64,000 nt of DNA from assembly GCA_900540895.1 (NCBI GenBank), contig UQHV01000005.1:49910-113909 (forward strand), in the 5' to 3' direction. The DNA is from an uncultured Collinsella sp. (GTDB lineage Bacteria > Actinomycetota > Coriobacteriia > Coriobacteriales > Coriobacteriaceae). Under the pieces are notes generated by a model that saw only the letters and a program-made list of their open reading frames with translations, had not been told where the DNA came from and searched no databases. This document shows, piece by piece, positions 20,777-29,555 of this stretch (positions are counted from its first letter, which is position 1; each line of letters opens with the position of its first letter). The position numbers were made by a program, and so were the translations under genes.

Positions 20777-21781
20777 ATGTCCGACTATCAGGGAAAACGA
20801 TTCAAGGCTTCTCAGATTCCCGATCCGTCGAAGCCGGGTGCTGCCAGTGCGGCGCAGCAGGGTCGGACATCCTCTCCTCAGCAGCCGCGCGCGCCGCGTC
20901 CTGTGACGCCGGCGACGCATCGTCGACAGGACGCGCCGGCTGCGTATCGCCCTTCGTCATATGGCACGGCAAAGAAGCAGGCCCGGACGCCGAGGCAAAC
21001 GAGCGGCGCGGCGTCCAGCTACACTGAGCCGCCGCGCAAAAAGCGCCGCTCCATTATTCCCATTCTGCTCATCATCATCGGCATCGGTCTGATTGTTGCC
21101 GCCGCTGCCATCTTTATCAATGCACAGATTGGCTACAAGCAGGCGAGCGAGTCGTATCAGAAAATCGAGAAGCAATATGTAAGCGATAAGGACGCCAGCG
21201 GCGTGCCGACTATCGACTTCGATGCGCTTGCTCAGACAAACCCCGAGATTGTGGGTTGGATTTATGTGCCGGGAACCAACATCAACTATCCCGTGGTGCA
21301 GACCAACAACAACTCCAAATACCTCAACACGCTGTTCGACGGTACGGCCAATGCATCTGGGGCCATTTTCCTGGATAGCGATGACACCGCGCCGGGAATG
21401 GTTGACCAGCAGACCACGATCTACGGCCACCATATGAACGATGGGTCGATGTTCAACGTGATTTCGGATACGACTGACCAGGCAACGTTCGATAGCATTG
21501 AATATGTGTACTACATCACACGGGATGCTACGTATAAGCTGCGTCCGCTGGCGACCAAGGTCGTTGAGGATACGTACTCCAAGGCGCGCACGCCCAATTT
21601 TGAGGGCGATGACGGGCTCAAGAACTACCTGTCCGAGATGCTCGACGGTGCCTCTGCCGTGGCGAGCGATGCCACCGATCGTGCCGCTTCGGCAACCAAG
21701 GTCGTGACGCTTGTGACCTGTCGTTCGTTATCGCTGAGCAACACGCGTGCTGTCATGGTGCTCACGCCGGTCGAGGAATAA
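20777..21781 (+). CDS. Class B sortase
   Basis: 334 residues. A basic, proline-rich cytoplasmic N-terminal part of about 90 residues precedes a membrane anchor (IIPILLIIIGIGLIVAAAAI, about residues 93-112) and an extracellular transpeptidase domain. Catalytic residues are His in IYGHHMNDG (about 218), Cys in TLVTCRSL (about 315) and Arg in NTRAVMV. GWIYVPGTNINYPVVQ is typical of SrtB. It would join sorted proteins to peptidoglycan or pilins. No protein with a sorting signal is encoded nearby, so its substrate is unknown. Confidence 0.9.
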   Translation: MSDYQGKRFKASQIPDPSKPGAASAAQQGRTSSPQQPRAPRPVTPATHRRQDAPAAYRPSSYGTAKKQARTPRQTSGAASSYTEPPRKKRRSIIPILLIIIGIGLIVAAAAIFINAQIGYKQASESYQKIEKQYVSDKDASGVPTIDFDALAQTNPEIVGWIYVPGTNINYPVVQTNNNSKYLNTLFDGTANASGAIFLDSDDTAPGMVDQQTTIYGHHMNDGSMFNVISDTTDQATFDSIEYVYYITRDATYKLRPLATKVVEDTYSKARTPNFEGDDGLKNYLSEMLDGASAVASDATDRAASATKVVTLVTCRSLSLSNTRAVMVLTPVEE

Positions 21782-21845
21782 GTTGTTCGAAAGTAGCTAA
21801 AAAAGCCCCGTTCCAAATTGGCTACTCGACGACGGTAAGGGAGAA

Positions 21846-22265
21846 ATGATGCTCGAGAATGGCAAAATGATGCCTTCGGTTGATGCTTGGCTGCGCGAGG
21901 CCAAGGCCGATTCGTCGGCACCTGCGTGCGGTATGTATCTGACACATAACGGTGTGGTGCGCGCGACGCCCAAGGCCGAGGCGCGCGGTGTCGAGACCGA
22001 TGGCGTGGCGCCGGGCCACAAGGTGGGCGGCATGGTGTTTGGCTACGACGCCAGCAAGGTACAGGCCGCCATCGAGGCGACGCGCGCGATGCCGGGTGTC
22101 GGCTATGTGCGCGTGTGGCTGGCAAGCGGCGAGCTTGCCGTAGGTGACGACATCATGCTCGTGCTCATCGGCGGGGACATTCGCCCGCACGTGGTCGATG
22201 CGCTGCAGGCGCTCGTTGGCACCATCAAGAATGAATGCGTGAGTGAGGTCGAGCGCGAGGCGTAG
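21846..22265 (+). CDS. MoaE-like molybdopterin synthase catalytic subunit
   Basis: 139 residues resembling MoaE: HNGVVR near residue 38, a hydrophobic middle ending GYVRVWLASGELAVGDDIMLVLIGG and a helix VVDALQALVGTIKNE. In MoaE two C-terminal lysines are catalytic; here one Lys (TIKNE) aligns while the later WKRE Lys is not obvious (SEVEREA). No other molybdenum cofactor gene is adjacent. It may be a divergent MoaE or a relative with another role. Two ATGs occur (21846, 21849); AAGGGAG suits the second slightly better. Confidence 0.6.
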   Translation: MMLENGKMMPSVDAWLREAKADSSAPACGMYLTHNGVVRATPKAEARGVETDGVAPGHKVGGMVFGYDASKVQAAIEATRAMPGVGYVRVWLASGELAVGDDIMLVLIGGDIRPHVVDALQALVGTIKNECVSEVEREA

Positions 22266-22295
22266 AGGCTTGCGTCGATAGAAGGCTCGTTTATA

Positions 22296-22334
22296 AAAAT
22301 GCCCGCCGGTACGTGTGATACCGGCGGGCATTTT
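22296..22334. terminator. Bidirectional terminator between convergent genes
   Basis: AAAAATGCCCGCCGGT and ACCGGCGGGCATTTT form a strong stem with A and T runs on each side, serving the MoaE-like gene (+) and the CmpB-type gene (-). Confidence 0.92.
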
Positions 22335-22355
22335 GCGTTTTGGGCGCGGTTGGCG

Positions 22356-23585
22356 CTACACGCGCGTCGCATCCTTGGGGCTCATGGTCATGCTCTGGAA
22401 GCGGTTCTCCATGTAGTCGTTATCGAAATACTTGCCGTAGAACTGCGCGACGGGAATATCCGGCTCCGTGCCGTTGACGCGCTGGTACCAGTAGTCGAGC
22501 GACTGCAGCGTCATGACGCCGTCGACCAGCATAATGACGGTAAAGATGACGGTAGCCGAGTAGCGACTCTTCCACGGAATCATGTTGATGAGCTTGAGCA
22601 GCCTCGGCAGCAGCAGCTTGATCCAGATAAGGCCACCCAGGCCCCACAGGCAGGCAAAGCCCGTGCAGGTGCGTCCGCCCGTAAGGACGGCGAGTGGGTC
22701 GGGCATGCCGAACAGTTTCATGTGCGAGTAGCTCCACGACACCACGCCAAATGAGGTCTGCATAAACCAGCCTACAAACACCTCGAAAGCGCCGCCGATC
22801 AGGGCACTTACCAGGAAAATGATCAGAGGATTCTTTTTATAGAAGCGGTTGAGCGCCATGGTCATGAGCACCGCGCCAAATCCGTAGATGGGGCTAAAGG
22901 GGCCAAATAGCATACCGGCCCGGTCCTGATAGACGCCGGGATCGACGACGACCATATGCCAGACTTCCTCGAGAATGAGACCTAACACGCTGCAGACGAA
23001 GAATACCCAGAACAGGTTGAAGTAGTTGAGCTTGATGTAGCCCTCGCCGGTTTCGTCGCGGCCGAGCATCCCCGCGGCGGCGGCATCGCGGTCGAGCATC
23101 TCTTGCAGACGGCGCTGCAGTTCGCGCTCCTGGCGTAGCGTGGGGTCGACGGTGGCCGACAGCGCAATGAGGATACCGAGCTGAATGGCGGGGCGCAGCA
23201 GGAAGGGTCCGATACCCTGGAGCATCACGTCAACTAAAAGCTCCACGACGGTCAATGCGATGAGGACGTAAGACAGGCGGGCGGCATTGCGCCGCTGGTC
23301 CTTGATGAGGTCCAGGCCAAAGACGATTAAGATGATCGCGCTTGCCGCCGAGAGCATAATGCCGGCGACGATAAGGCCAACCGCGACCAGGGTGTTATCA
23401 CCGAGCTTAGCGGCGGCGTTGCCGTTAATGAGTGCGGTGATGACCTGCCACATAAAGACGGCGACCGACGGGAGTGTGCCCACGCCGGACAGGATGCACA
23501 GGACGGCGTACACTTTAATGATGAGGGGAATCTTCTTGACCTCCGTGGCGCTGGGGACGCTGGGGTCGAGTTCGTTTCGATCCAT
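22356..23585 (-). CDS. Multi-span membrane protein with CmpB-type putative ABC permease domain
   Basis: 409 residues. The N-terminal half has about four hydrophobic segments (VYAVLCILSGVGTLPSVAVF, VGLIVAGIMLSAASAIIL and others), then a charged linker RQERELQRRLQEMLDRD. The C-terminal half resembles the ABC_trans_CmpB family, with LNYFNLFWVFFVCSVLGLIL, FGPFSPIYGFGAVLMTMAL and GGAFEVFVGWFMQ. That family is named a putative permease but its function is unproven. GAAAGG precedes the ATG. It is transcribed divergently from purF. Confidence 0.7.
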   Translation of the reverse strand: MDRNELDPSVPSATEVKKIPLIIKVYAVLCILSGVGTLPSVAVFMWQVITALINGNAAAKLGDNTLVAVGLIVAGIMLSAASAIILIVFGLDLIKDQRRNAARLSYVLIALTVVELLVDVMLQGIGPFLLRPAIQLGILIALSATVDPTLRQERELQRRLQEMLDRDAAAAGMLGRDETGEGYIKLNYFNLFWVFFVCSVLGLILEEVWHMVVVDPGVYQDRAGMLFGPFSPIYGFGAVLMTMALNRFYKKNPLIIFLVSALIGGAFEVFVGWFMQTSFGVVSWSYSHMKLFGMPDPLAVLTGGRTCTGFACLWGLGGLIWIKLLLPRLLKLINMIPWKSRYSATVIFTVIMLVDGVMTLQSLDYWYQRVNGTEPDIPVAQFYGKYFDNDYMENRFQSMTMSPKDATRV

Positions 23586-23800
23586 ACAGAACCTTTCTCG
23601 CTTTGTCCTAGGTTACTAGGATACGCCGCCGACCTGCTAAAAGACAGGACGAACGTCCCAATTGCAACTTTGCAATCCCCAACGGTGGACGCGGCGGCCA
23701 TATGGGGGCGCGGGCGCCTGCACTGGGCAGACCAATAAAATGTTTGGCCGCAAAACGGATTATTAGCTCGGTGGGCTTTTAAAAAGCGCTGCTCATGCGC

Positions 23801-23829
23801 TGGGGAGCGCGTCGCGCCGTGCGTATAAT
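23801..23829 (+). promoter_or_regulatory. Probable purF promoter
   Basis: A perfect -10 (TATAAT, 23824-23829) with a weak -35 (TGGGGA, 23801-23806) at 17 bp. Upstream, a small dyad ATTGCAA-CT-TTGCAAT (23661-23676) could be an operator shared with the divergent membrane protein gene. No gene is seen in 23586-23870. Confidence 0.5.
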
Positions 23830-23870
23830 AAGGCGGGTAACGCCAAAATACGAGGCTCTGAGGGGATGCC

Positions 23871-25541
23871 ATGTCTCAAGAAACCATCCGCGCGGCCGAG
23901 CGCGCCGCGGGACAGGTGAACGCCATGTCGACGTATGATCCGGACTCCGACCAGCTGCATGAGGAATGCGGCGTTTTTGGTGTGTGGGCGCCCGATCGTG
24001 ACGTGGCTCGACTGACGTACTTTGGCCTGCGTGCACTGCAGCACCGTGGCCAAGAATCGGCGGGAATCGCTGTTGGTGACGGCGGTACGGTTATGGTCCG
24101 CAAGGACCTGGGCCTGCTCGACCGCGTGTTCTCCAATGCCGACTTATCGACGCTCTCCGGTCAGCTGGCCGTGGGTCATGTGCGCTATGGCACCGCCGGC
24201 GCCAAGAGCTGGGAAGCCTCTCAGCCGCACCTCTCTACCATCAATAGCGTCATTATCGCGCTCGCGCACAACGGCACCCTCGTCAACACCGACGAGCTGC
24301 GCCGCCAGCTGATCGAGCTGGGCGTGCCGTTCCTCTCCAACTCGGATTCCGAGGTCGCGACCAAACTCATCGGCTACTTTACTCAGCGTACAGGCCATCT
24401 GCGCGAGGGCATTCGCAAGACCATGGAGCTCGTGCGTGGCGGCTACGCCATGACGCTCATCAACGAGCAGGCGCTCTATGCATTCCGCGATCCGCACGGC
24501 ATTCGCCCGCTCGTGCTGGGCAAGCTGGTGGACGAGGGCCTGGACCAGGCCGATGCCGCATCCGTTTCGAAGCTGCCGTCGCAGGACGGCGCCGCGACGG
24601 TCGACGCCACCACCCGTGTCACCCGCGCCGGCGGCTGGGTCGTCGCCTCCGAGACTTGTGCGCTCGACATTGTGGGCGCCGAGTACGTCCGCGACGTCCG
24701 TCCCGGTGAGATTTTGCGCATCAGCGCCGAGGGCCTTGTGTCCGAGCAGGGTGTGCCCGCTGCCGAAGAGCCTGCTAACTGCATCTTTGAGCAGGTCTAC
24801 TTCGCCCGCCCCGATTCCATCATGAACGGCAAGAGCGTCTACGCCTGCCGTTACGACATGGGTCGTCAGCTGGCACATGAGGAGCCCGTCGAGGCCGACC
24901 TGGTCATCGGCGTGCCTGACTCCGGCCTGCCGCCCGCGGAGGGGTATTCGCACGAGAGCGGCATTCCCTTTGGCGAGGGCCTTATCAAGAACCGTTACGT
25001 GGGCCGCACGTTTATCGAGCCTACGCAGGAGTTGCGCGCCATGGGCGTGCGTATGAAACTCAACCCGCTGCGCGACAACATCGAGGGCAAGCGCCTGGTC
25101 GTCATCGACGACTCCATCGTCCGCGGCACCACCATGGTGCAGCTCGTCAAGATGCTGCGCAACGCCGGCGCCAAGGAGATTCATATCCGCATCAACTCGC
25201 CCGAGGTCATCTGGCCGTGCTTCTACGGTATCGATACCGACGTGCAGTCGCAGCTTATCAGCGCCAACAAGACGGTCGATGAGATCTGCGAGTACATTGG
25301 CGCCGATTCGCTGGCCTTCCTTTCGGTTGAGGGCCTGCTTAAGGTCATGCCCAAGGGCGGTTACTGCGATGCGTGCTTTACCGGACGCTACCCCGTAGCG
25401 ATTCCCGAGAGCTTTGGCCGCGACAAGTTCATGGAGGGCTTTAAGCCCCGCAACCTGGACAAGCCGTTGCACTTTGACGACGACGCCGTGGTCGAGAAAT
25501 ACGACGACCGCAGCTGGGAAGAGGAGCACGGCGAGGCCTAA
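23871..25541 (+). CDS. purF: Amidophosphoribosyltransferase
   Basis: Makes 5-phosphoribosylamine from PRPP and glutamine, the first committed purine step. The N-terminal glutaminase nucleophile Cys lies in HEECGVFGVWAPD (about residue 30), so a propeptide of about 29 residues is presumably removed. The phosphoribosyltransferase half has VIGVPDSGLPPAEGYS, KNRYVGRTFI and the PRPP loop VVIDDSIVRGTT. Late cysteines fit the Fe-S type. At 556 residues it is slightly long, from about 30 residues at the C-terminus and an insert near 225-245. An alternative ATG lies at 23925. Confidence 0.95.
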   Translation: MSQETIRAAERAAGQVNAMSTYDPDSDQLHEECGVFGVWAPDRDVARLTYFGLRALQHRGQESAGIAVGDGGTVMVRKDLGLLDRVFSNADLSTLSGQLAVGHVRYGTAGAKSWEASQPHLSTINSVIIALAHNGTLVNTDELRRQLIELGVPFLSNSDSEVATKLIGYFTQRTGHLREGIRKTMELVRGGYAMTLINEQALYAFRDPHGIRPLVLGKLVDEGLDQADAASVSKLPSQDGAATVDATTRVTRAGGWVVASETCALDIVGAEYVRDVRPGEILRISAEGLVSEQGVPAAEEPANCIFEQVYFARPDSIMNGKSVYACRYDMGRQLAHEEPVEADLVIGVPDSGLPPAEGYSHESGIPFGEGLIKNRYVGRTFIEPTQELRAMGVRMKLNPLRDNIEGKRLVVIDDSIVRGTTMVQLVKMLRNAGAKEIHIRINSPEVIWPCFYGIDTDVQSQLISANKTVDEICEYIGADSLAFLSVEGLLKVMPKGGYCDACFTGRYPVAIPESFGRDKFMEGFKPRNLDKPLHFDDDAVVEKYDDRSWEEEHGEA

Positions 25542-25549
25542 AATCTGCC

Positions 25550-25600
25550 ATTTAGGGACAGGTTTATTCTGGTAGGTTTTACCTGCTGTTTTGTTGATAT
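25550..25600. repeat. Dispersed repeat copy between purF and purM
   Basis: The block 25550-25572, beginning ATTTAGGGACAGGTTTATT, recurs with one difference as the reverse complement at 36697-36719. A short dyad (GGTAGGTTTTACC) follows. It is non-coding and lies in the purF-purM gap. Confidence 0.6.
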
Positions 25601-25698
25601 GACGGCGCGTGCTGTTATGGCGCGCGCCGAAATGAACGCAACTATGAGCACCGTTTGGCGCCCGCGCGGCGCCACGGTAGTGGGAGAGGAAGGCTCAG

Positions 25699-26802
25699 AT
25701 GAGCGACAGCAAGCATGTGACGTATGAGGACGCCGGCGTCGATACCGCCGAGGGTGGCCGCGCCGTCGACGCTATTAAGCAGATGGTCAAGGACACCAAC
25801 CGCCCCGAGGTTATCGGCGGCATCGGTGGCTTTGGTGGCCTGTTCTCGGCTGCCGCGCTCAAGGATATGGAAGACCCGATCCTGATCAGCGGCACCGACG
25901 GCGTGGGCACCAAGCTCGTGCTCGCCCAGATCATGGACCGTCACGAGACGGTGGGCCAGGACTTGGTCGCCATGTGCGTCAATGACATTTTGGCTTCGGG
26001 CGCCGAGCCGCTGTTCTTCCTGGATTACGTTGCCATCGGTCACATTGAGGCCGAGCACATGGCAAAGATCATCAAGGGCGTGGCCGACGGCTGCAAGCTC
26101 GCGGGCTGCGCGCTCGTGGGCGGCGAGATGGCCGAGCACCCGGGCGTCATGGCCCCCGCCGATTACGACCTCGCCGGCTTTACCGTGGGTGTTGTCGATC
26201 GTCCCAAGATGCTCGACCCCGCGAACGTTCGCCCCGGCGATGTGATCCTGGGCCTGCCCTCCACCGGCGTGCACTCCAACGGATACTCACTCGTGCGCAA
26301 GGTCATCGGTGTCGACGGCATCAAGCCGGGCACGCCCGAGGCCGCCGCTAAGGCCGAGGAACTGAGCCGTCCGCTCGAGGAGCTCGGCGGTGCTTCGCTG
26401 GCCGATGCTCTGCTGGCCCCTACGCGCATCTACGTCAAGCCGATTCTGGAGCTGCTGCGCGGCGGCGCTAACGTGCACGCCATCGCCCACATCACCGGCG
26501 GCGGTATCACCGAGAACCTCAACCGTGCGCTCGCCGACGACGTCGACGCCGTGGTCACCCGCAACGGCGCCGAGATGGGCTGGGACGTTCCGCCCGTCAT
26601 CACCTACGTGTCGCGTCAGGCCGAGCTCGCGCCCAACGAGGCATGCAAGACCTTCAACATGGGCGTCGGCCTGTGCCTGATCGTCGCCCCCGAGGACGAG
26701 GCTGCCGTGACCGAGGCTCTGGTCGCGCTAGGCGAGAAGCCGTTCCGCGTGGGTGAGTGCGTCGAGGGCTCCGGTAAGGTCGTGTACTCCGATGAGCGCT
26801 AA
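25699..26802 (+). CDS. purM: Phosphoribosylformylglycinamidine cyclo-ligase (AIR synthetase)
   Basis: ATP-dependent ring closure of FGAM to AIR. 367 residues with YEDAGVDTAEGG, GGFGGLF, SGTDGVGTKL, DLVAMCVNDILASGAEPLFFLDY, GGEMAEHPGVM and HITGGGITENLNR, all PurM signatures. The ATG at 25699 follows GGGAGAGGAAGG. Its last 11 bp overlap purN, so the two are translationally coupled in a purF-purM-purN operon. Confidence 0.96.
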   Translation: MSDSKHVTYEDAGVDTAEGGRAVDAIKQMVKDTNRPEVIGGIGGFGGLFSAAALKDMEDPILISGTDGVGTKLVLAQIMDRHETVGQDLVAMCVNDILASGAEPLFFLDYVAIGHIEAEHMAKIIKGVADGCKLAGCALVGGEMAEHPGVMAPADYDLAGFTVGVVDRPKMLDPANVRPGDVILGLPSTGVHSNGYSLVRKVIGVDGIKPGTPEAAAKAEELSRPLEELGGASLADALLAPTRIYVKPILELLRGGANVHAIAHITGGGITENLNRALADDVDAVVTRNGAEMGWDVPPVITYVSRQAELAPNEACKTFNMGVGLCLIVAPEDEAAVTEALVALGEKPFRVGECVEGSGKVVYSDER

Positions 26803-27493
26803 CGAGCAGATGGTTGCTGCCGAGGGCCTAGGCTTTGTACCCTACACCCGTCCGACCGGCACCGATACGGCCGAGCCGCTTAAGATTGGCGTGCTTATCA
26901 GCGGTTCGGGTACCAACCTGCAGGCGCTGATCGACCTGATCGCCGCCGGCAAGCTCAACGCCTCGATTGAACTTGTGGTGTCGAGCCGTCCTTCGGCCAA
27001 GGGCCTGCAGCGTGCCGAGCGTGCGGGCATCCAGACACTCACGCTGTCCAAGGATGTCTATGCCGATCCCATCGCGGCTGACGAGATCATTGCGCATGAG
27101 CTGCTCGAGCGCGGCTGCGAATATGTGGTCATGGCCGGCTATATGCGCATGGTGCACACGCCGCTGCTGGCAGCGTTTCCCAATCGCGTGGTCAACCTGC
27201 ATCCGGCATTGCTGCCGAGCTTTACCGGCGCCCATGCGATTGACGATGCGTTTGCTCGCGGCGTCAAGGTGACCGGCGTGACCGTGCACTTTGCCAACGA
27301 GATTTACGACAACGGCCCCATCATCGCCCAGCGTGCACTGGCTGTCGAGGAGGGCTGGGACGTCGACACACTCGAGGAGCACATCCACGCGATCGAGCAT
27401 GTGCTGTATCCCGAGGTCGTGCAAATGCTCGCCGACGGTCGCGTTCACGTGCTGGAGAGCGGCAAGGTCGCAATTGATGCGCCTCGCGGCTAG
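26792..27493 (+). CDS. purN: Phosphoribosylglycinamide formyltransferase
   Basis: Transfers a formyl group from 10-formyl-THF to GAR. 233 residues. LKIGVLISGSGTNLQALID begins the Rossmann fold after a 30-residue extension. The catalytic region has MAGYMRMV, NLHPALLPSFTGAHAIDDA (Asn and His) and GVTVHFANEIYDNGPIIAQ (Asp). The ATG at 26792 overlaps purM; an earlier in-frame start at 26753 lies inside purM and adds unrelated residues. A terminator-like hairpin follows. Confidence 0.95.
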   Translation: MSANEQMVAAEGLGFVPYTRPTGTDTAEPLKIGVLISGSGTNLQALIDLIAAGKLNASIELVVSSRPSAKGLQRAERAGIQTLTLSKDVYADPIAADEIIAHELLERGCEYVVMAGYMRMVHTPLLAAFPNRVVNLHPALLPSFTGAHAIDDAFARGVKVTGVTVHFANEIYDNGPIIAQRALAVEEGWDVDTLEEHIHAIEHVLYPEVVQMLADGRVHVLESGKVAIDAPRG

Positions 27494-27523
27494 TGGCGCA
27501 CAGTACAATTTAGCCGAGTAGTC

Positions 27524-27568
27524 AGGGTGGTCATTGGCGCCAAGGCGCACGTGGCCACCCTTTGTTTT
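27524..27568 (+). terminator. Terminator after purN
   Basis: GGGTGGTCAT pairs imperfectly with GTGGCCACCC (27551-27560), followed by TTTGTTTT. Confidence 0.65.
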
Positions 27569-27572
27569 GGGT

Positions 27573-27626
27573 AGTCACCTGCGACGTTCTTTAACGACTA
27601 GTCGTTTAAGAACGTCCCAGGTGACT
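27573..27626. repeat. Near-perfect 26-bp-armed hairpin upstream of the PTS IIA gene
   Basis: Arms 27573-27598 and 27601-27626 are complementary with two mismatches and a 2-nt centre. They contain AACGACTAGTCGTT and end 20 bp before the IIA start. Possibly an operator or another intergenic repeat; the right arm includes GTCCC. Confidence 0.7.
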
Positions 27627-27645
27627 AGATGAGAGAGGTGAGCGT

Positions 27646-28110
27646 ATGGCGGATAACGAAGCGCTGTTTACGCCTGAGCTGGTGTTTTTTGATTGGGAGC
27701 GTGCGACGCCGGGCGAGGTGTTTGCGCGGCTTGAGGGCGAGCTTGCCCCGCGCGGCTACATTGTCGACGGTTGGCTCGACGCCGTTCGCACGCGCGAGGA
27801 TGCCTACCCTACGGGTCTTGCCATGCCGGCGGCAAACATTGCCATTCCGCATACCGATCCGGGGTTTGTGGCCAAGCCCTATATCGCGGTGGTGAAGCCC
27901 GCCGCGCCCGTGACATTTAACACTATGGCTGGCATGGGCGCTCCGGTGCCGGCGCAGATCGTCATCAATCTGGGCATCGTCGAGCCGGGCGGCCAGGTCG
28001 AGGCCCTTCAGGCGCTCATGAACATCTTTATGGACGCCGATGCCGCAGCCGACGTGCTCGGCCAGACCACGCCCCAGGGCATGGTCGACGCCATCCGCCG
28101 TCACTTCTAA
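27646..28110 (+). CDS. PTS IIA component, fructose/galactitol/nitrogen family
   Basis: 154 residues of the PTS_EIIA_2 family: NIAIPHTDPGF carries the phosphorylated His (about residue 68), with VINLGIVEPGGQVEALQALMNIF typical of the C-terminal part. No IIB or IIC gene is adjacent, so it is an orphan: it may serve a transporter elsewhere or act in regulation. It belongs to a different fold from the IIA missing in the 15-17 kb mannose-type PTS and is unlikely to replace it. Confidence 0.85.
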   Translation: MADNEALFTPELVFFDWERATPGEVFARLEGELAPRGYIVDGWLDAVRTREDAYPTGLAMPAANIAIPHTDPGFVAKPYIAVVKPAAPVTFNTMAGMGAPVPAQIVINLGIVEPGGQVEALQALMNIFMDADAAADVLGQTTPQGMVDAIRRHF

Positions 28111-28122
28111 GGTGGGGCTGAG

Positions 28123-28213
28123 CCGGCACTTGGGGACTGTCCCTAACTGCCGGCTGCCAGAGCTGTCCCCTTTGCACCAAAATGGTGCAGATTAACCTGT
28201 CCCCAATGCACCA
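28123..28213. repeat. Compound intergenic repeat with GGGAC/GTCCC motifs
   Basis: CCGGCA...GGGGACTGTCCC...TGCCGG (28123-28153) forms one hairpin. TGTCCCCTTTGCACC (28164-28178) and TGTCCCCAATGCACC (28199-28213) are direct repeats, with TGCACC/GGTGCA able to pair. It resembles the REP-like elements containing CTGTCCCC seen in other genomes. Confidence 0.65.
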
Positions 28214-28280
28214 AGCGTGCCGCGGGGGCTGCGTTGTGACACAATGGCGTTTGTTCGATTCGTTATGCGAAAGGCCAACT

Positions 28281-29501
28281 ATGGCAAATAAGAAAAAGAA
28301 CTCCGAGGCCGCGCCGACGCCCGAGCAGCAGGCCCGCGCTGCCTCCAGCTCTCGCAAGAAGCAGCGCAAGACGTACGTGTCTAAGACCGTCAAGATCGTC
28401 CTGGTGGTCATCGGCGTGCTGGCGATGCTGCTTTCCGTCTCGGCGATGGCGTGCTCCGGCCTTATGTCGCAGGCCGAGGACACCTCGGGCTACAAGCTGA
28501 CCGGCGGTGTTGCTGCAACTATCAACGGCACCAACCTCACCGAGGACACCGTGACCAAGCAGATCATGAGCATGCGCACGTCCAACGGCTACACCAAGGA
28601 TAAGGATTGGGCGCAGTATCTGGTTGACAACGACCTCACGCCCAAGAAGTACCGCAAGCAACTCATCGACTCCTACACGCAGCAGATTCTGCTTCAACAG
28701 GCACAGAAGGAGAACGGCGTGACGGTGTCGGACGAGGAGGTCGAGAAGGCTTGGAAGGACGCGTGCAAGAGCGCGGGCGGTGCCAAGGCCTTTAAGAAGA
28801 CCCTCAAGACCTACGGCTATACCGAGGACACCTACAAGGACTCACTCAAGGAGAGTCTGGCGCAGCAGAAACTCAAGGATGCCGTCGCGCCCACGAGCAA
28901 GCCCAAGGACAGCGAGATTGTCGATTACATCAACGAAAACCTGTCCAGCTACAACGACGCCCGCCGCTCGTCGAACATCCTGATCAAGGTTGATTCCGAC
29001 GCTTCCGACGAGGACAAGGCTGCCGCCAAGGCCAAGGCGCAGGAGTGCCTGGACAAGATCAACTCCGGTGAGCTGAGCTTTGAGGACGCCGTTGAGCAGT
29101 ACTCCGAGGACACCGGTTCCAAGGAGAAGAAGGGCGATGTGGGCTGGGATAAGCTCACCACTTTCGTCGACAGCTACCAGACGGCGCTCGAGGGACTCAA
29201 CAAGGGCGACGTGAGCGAAGTCGTCGAGTCGACCTATGGCTACCACATCATCAAGTGCACCGACTACTTCCATGTCGATAATCAGGTTGATGACATCAAC
29301 CAGGTGCCCAAGGACATCAAGAAGTATGTCTCCAACGTGGTGAAGACGCAGGCGGCCAGCACCGCGTACAGCGAGTGGCTAGAGCAGTACAAGAAGGATG
29401 CCGACATCACCGTTAATCCCATGCCCAAAGACGTGCCATACAACGTCAGCCTGAAGGGCGTCACCAAGAGTTCGACCGACGATTCGTCGACGACTGAGTA
29501 A
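28281..29501 (+). CDS. Membrane-anchored parvulin-type peptidyl-prolyl isomerase (PrsA/SurA-like)
   Basis: 406 residues. A lysine-rich start, then a hydrophobic segment IVLVVIGVLAMLLSVSAMAC (about residues 39-58), a helical chaperone domain and a rotamase domain (about 235-340: RSSNILIKV, FEDAVEQYSED, KGDVGW, GDVSEVVESTYGYHIIKC). It probably folds secreted proteins outside the membrane. The Cys at the end of the hydrophobic segment gives a weak lipobox-like MAC-S, so a lipoprotein is possible. The ATG at 28281 follows GAAAGG; the upstream frame runs through repeats. The C-terminus is Ser/Thr/Asp-rich. Confidence 0.85.
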   Translation: MANKKKNSEAAPTPEQQARAASSSRKKQRKTYVSKTVKIVLVVIGVLAMLLSVSAMACSGLMSQAEDTSGYKLTGGVAATINGTNLTEDTVTKQIMSMRTSNGYTKDKDWAQYLVDNDLTPKKYRKQLIDSYTQQILLQQAQKENGVTVSDEEVEKAWKDACKSAGGAKAFKKTLKTYGYTEDTYKDSLKESLAQQKLKDAVAPTSKPKDSEIVDYINENLSSYNDARRSSNILIKVDSDASDEDKAAAKAKAQECLDKINSGELSFEDAVEQYSEDTGSKEKKGDVGWDKLTTFVDSYQTALEGLNKGDVSEVVESTYGYHIIKCTDYFHVDNQVDDINQVPKDIKKYVSNVVKTQAASTAYSEWLEQYKKDADITVNPMPKDVPYNVSLKGVTKSSTDDSSTTE

Positions 29502-29555
29502 TCATGGGGCGGTGCTCGCGCGAGTGCCGCCCACGCTATTAGAGAGGATTTGCAG

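Noticed and set aside
27646..28110. The PTS IIA as the missing partner of the 15-17 kb mannose-type PTS
   Set aside because: It belongs to the fructose/nitrogen IIA fold, lies 11 kb away in a separate unit, and such folds do not normally phosphorylate Man-family IIB.
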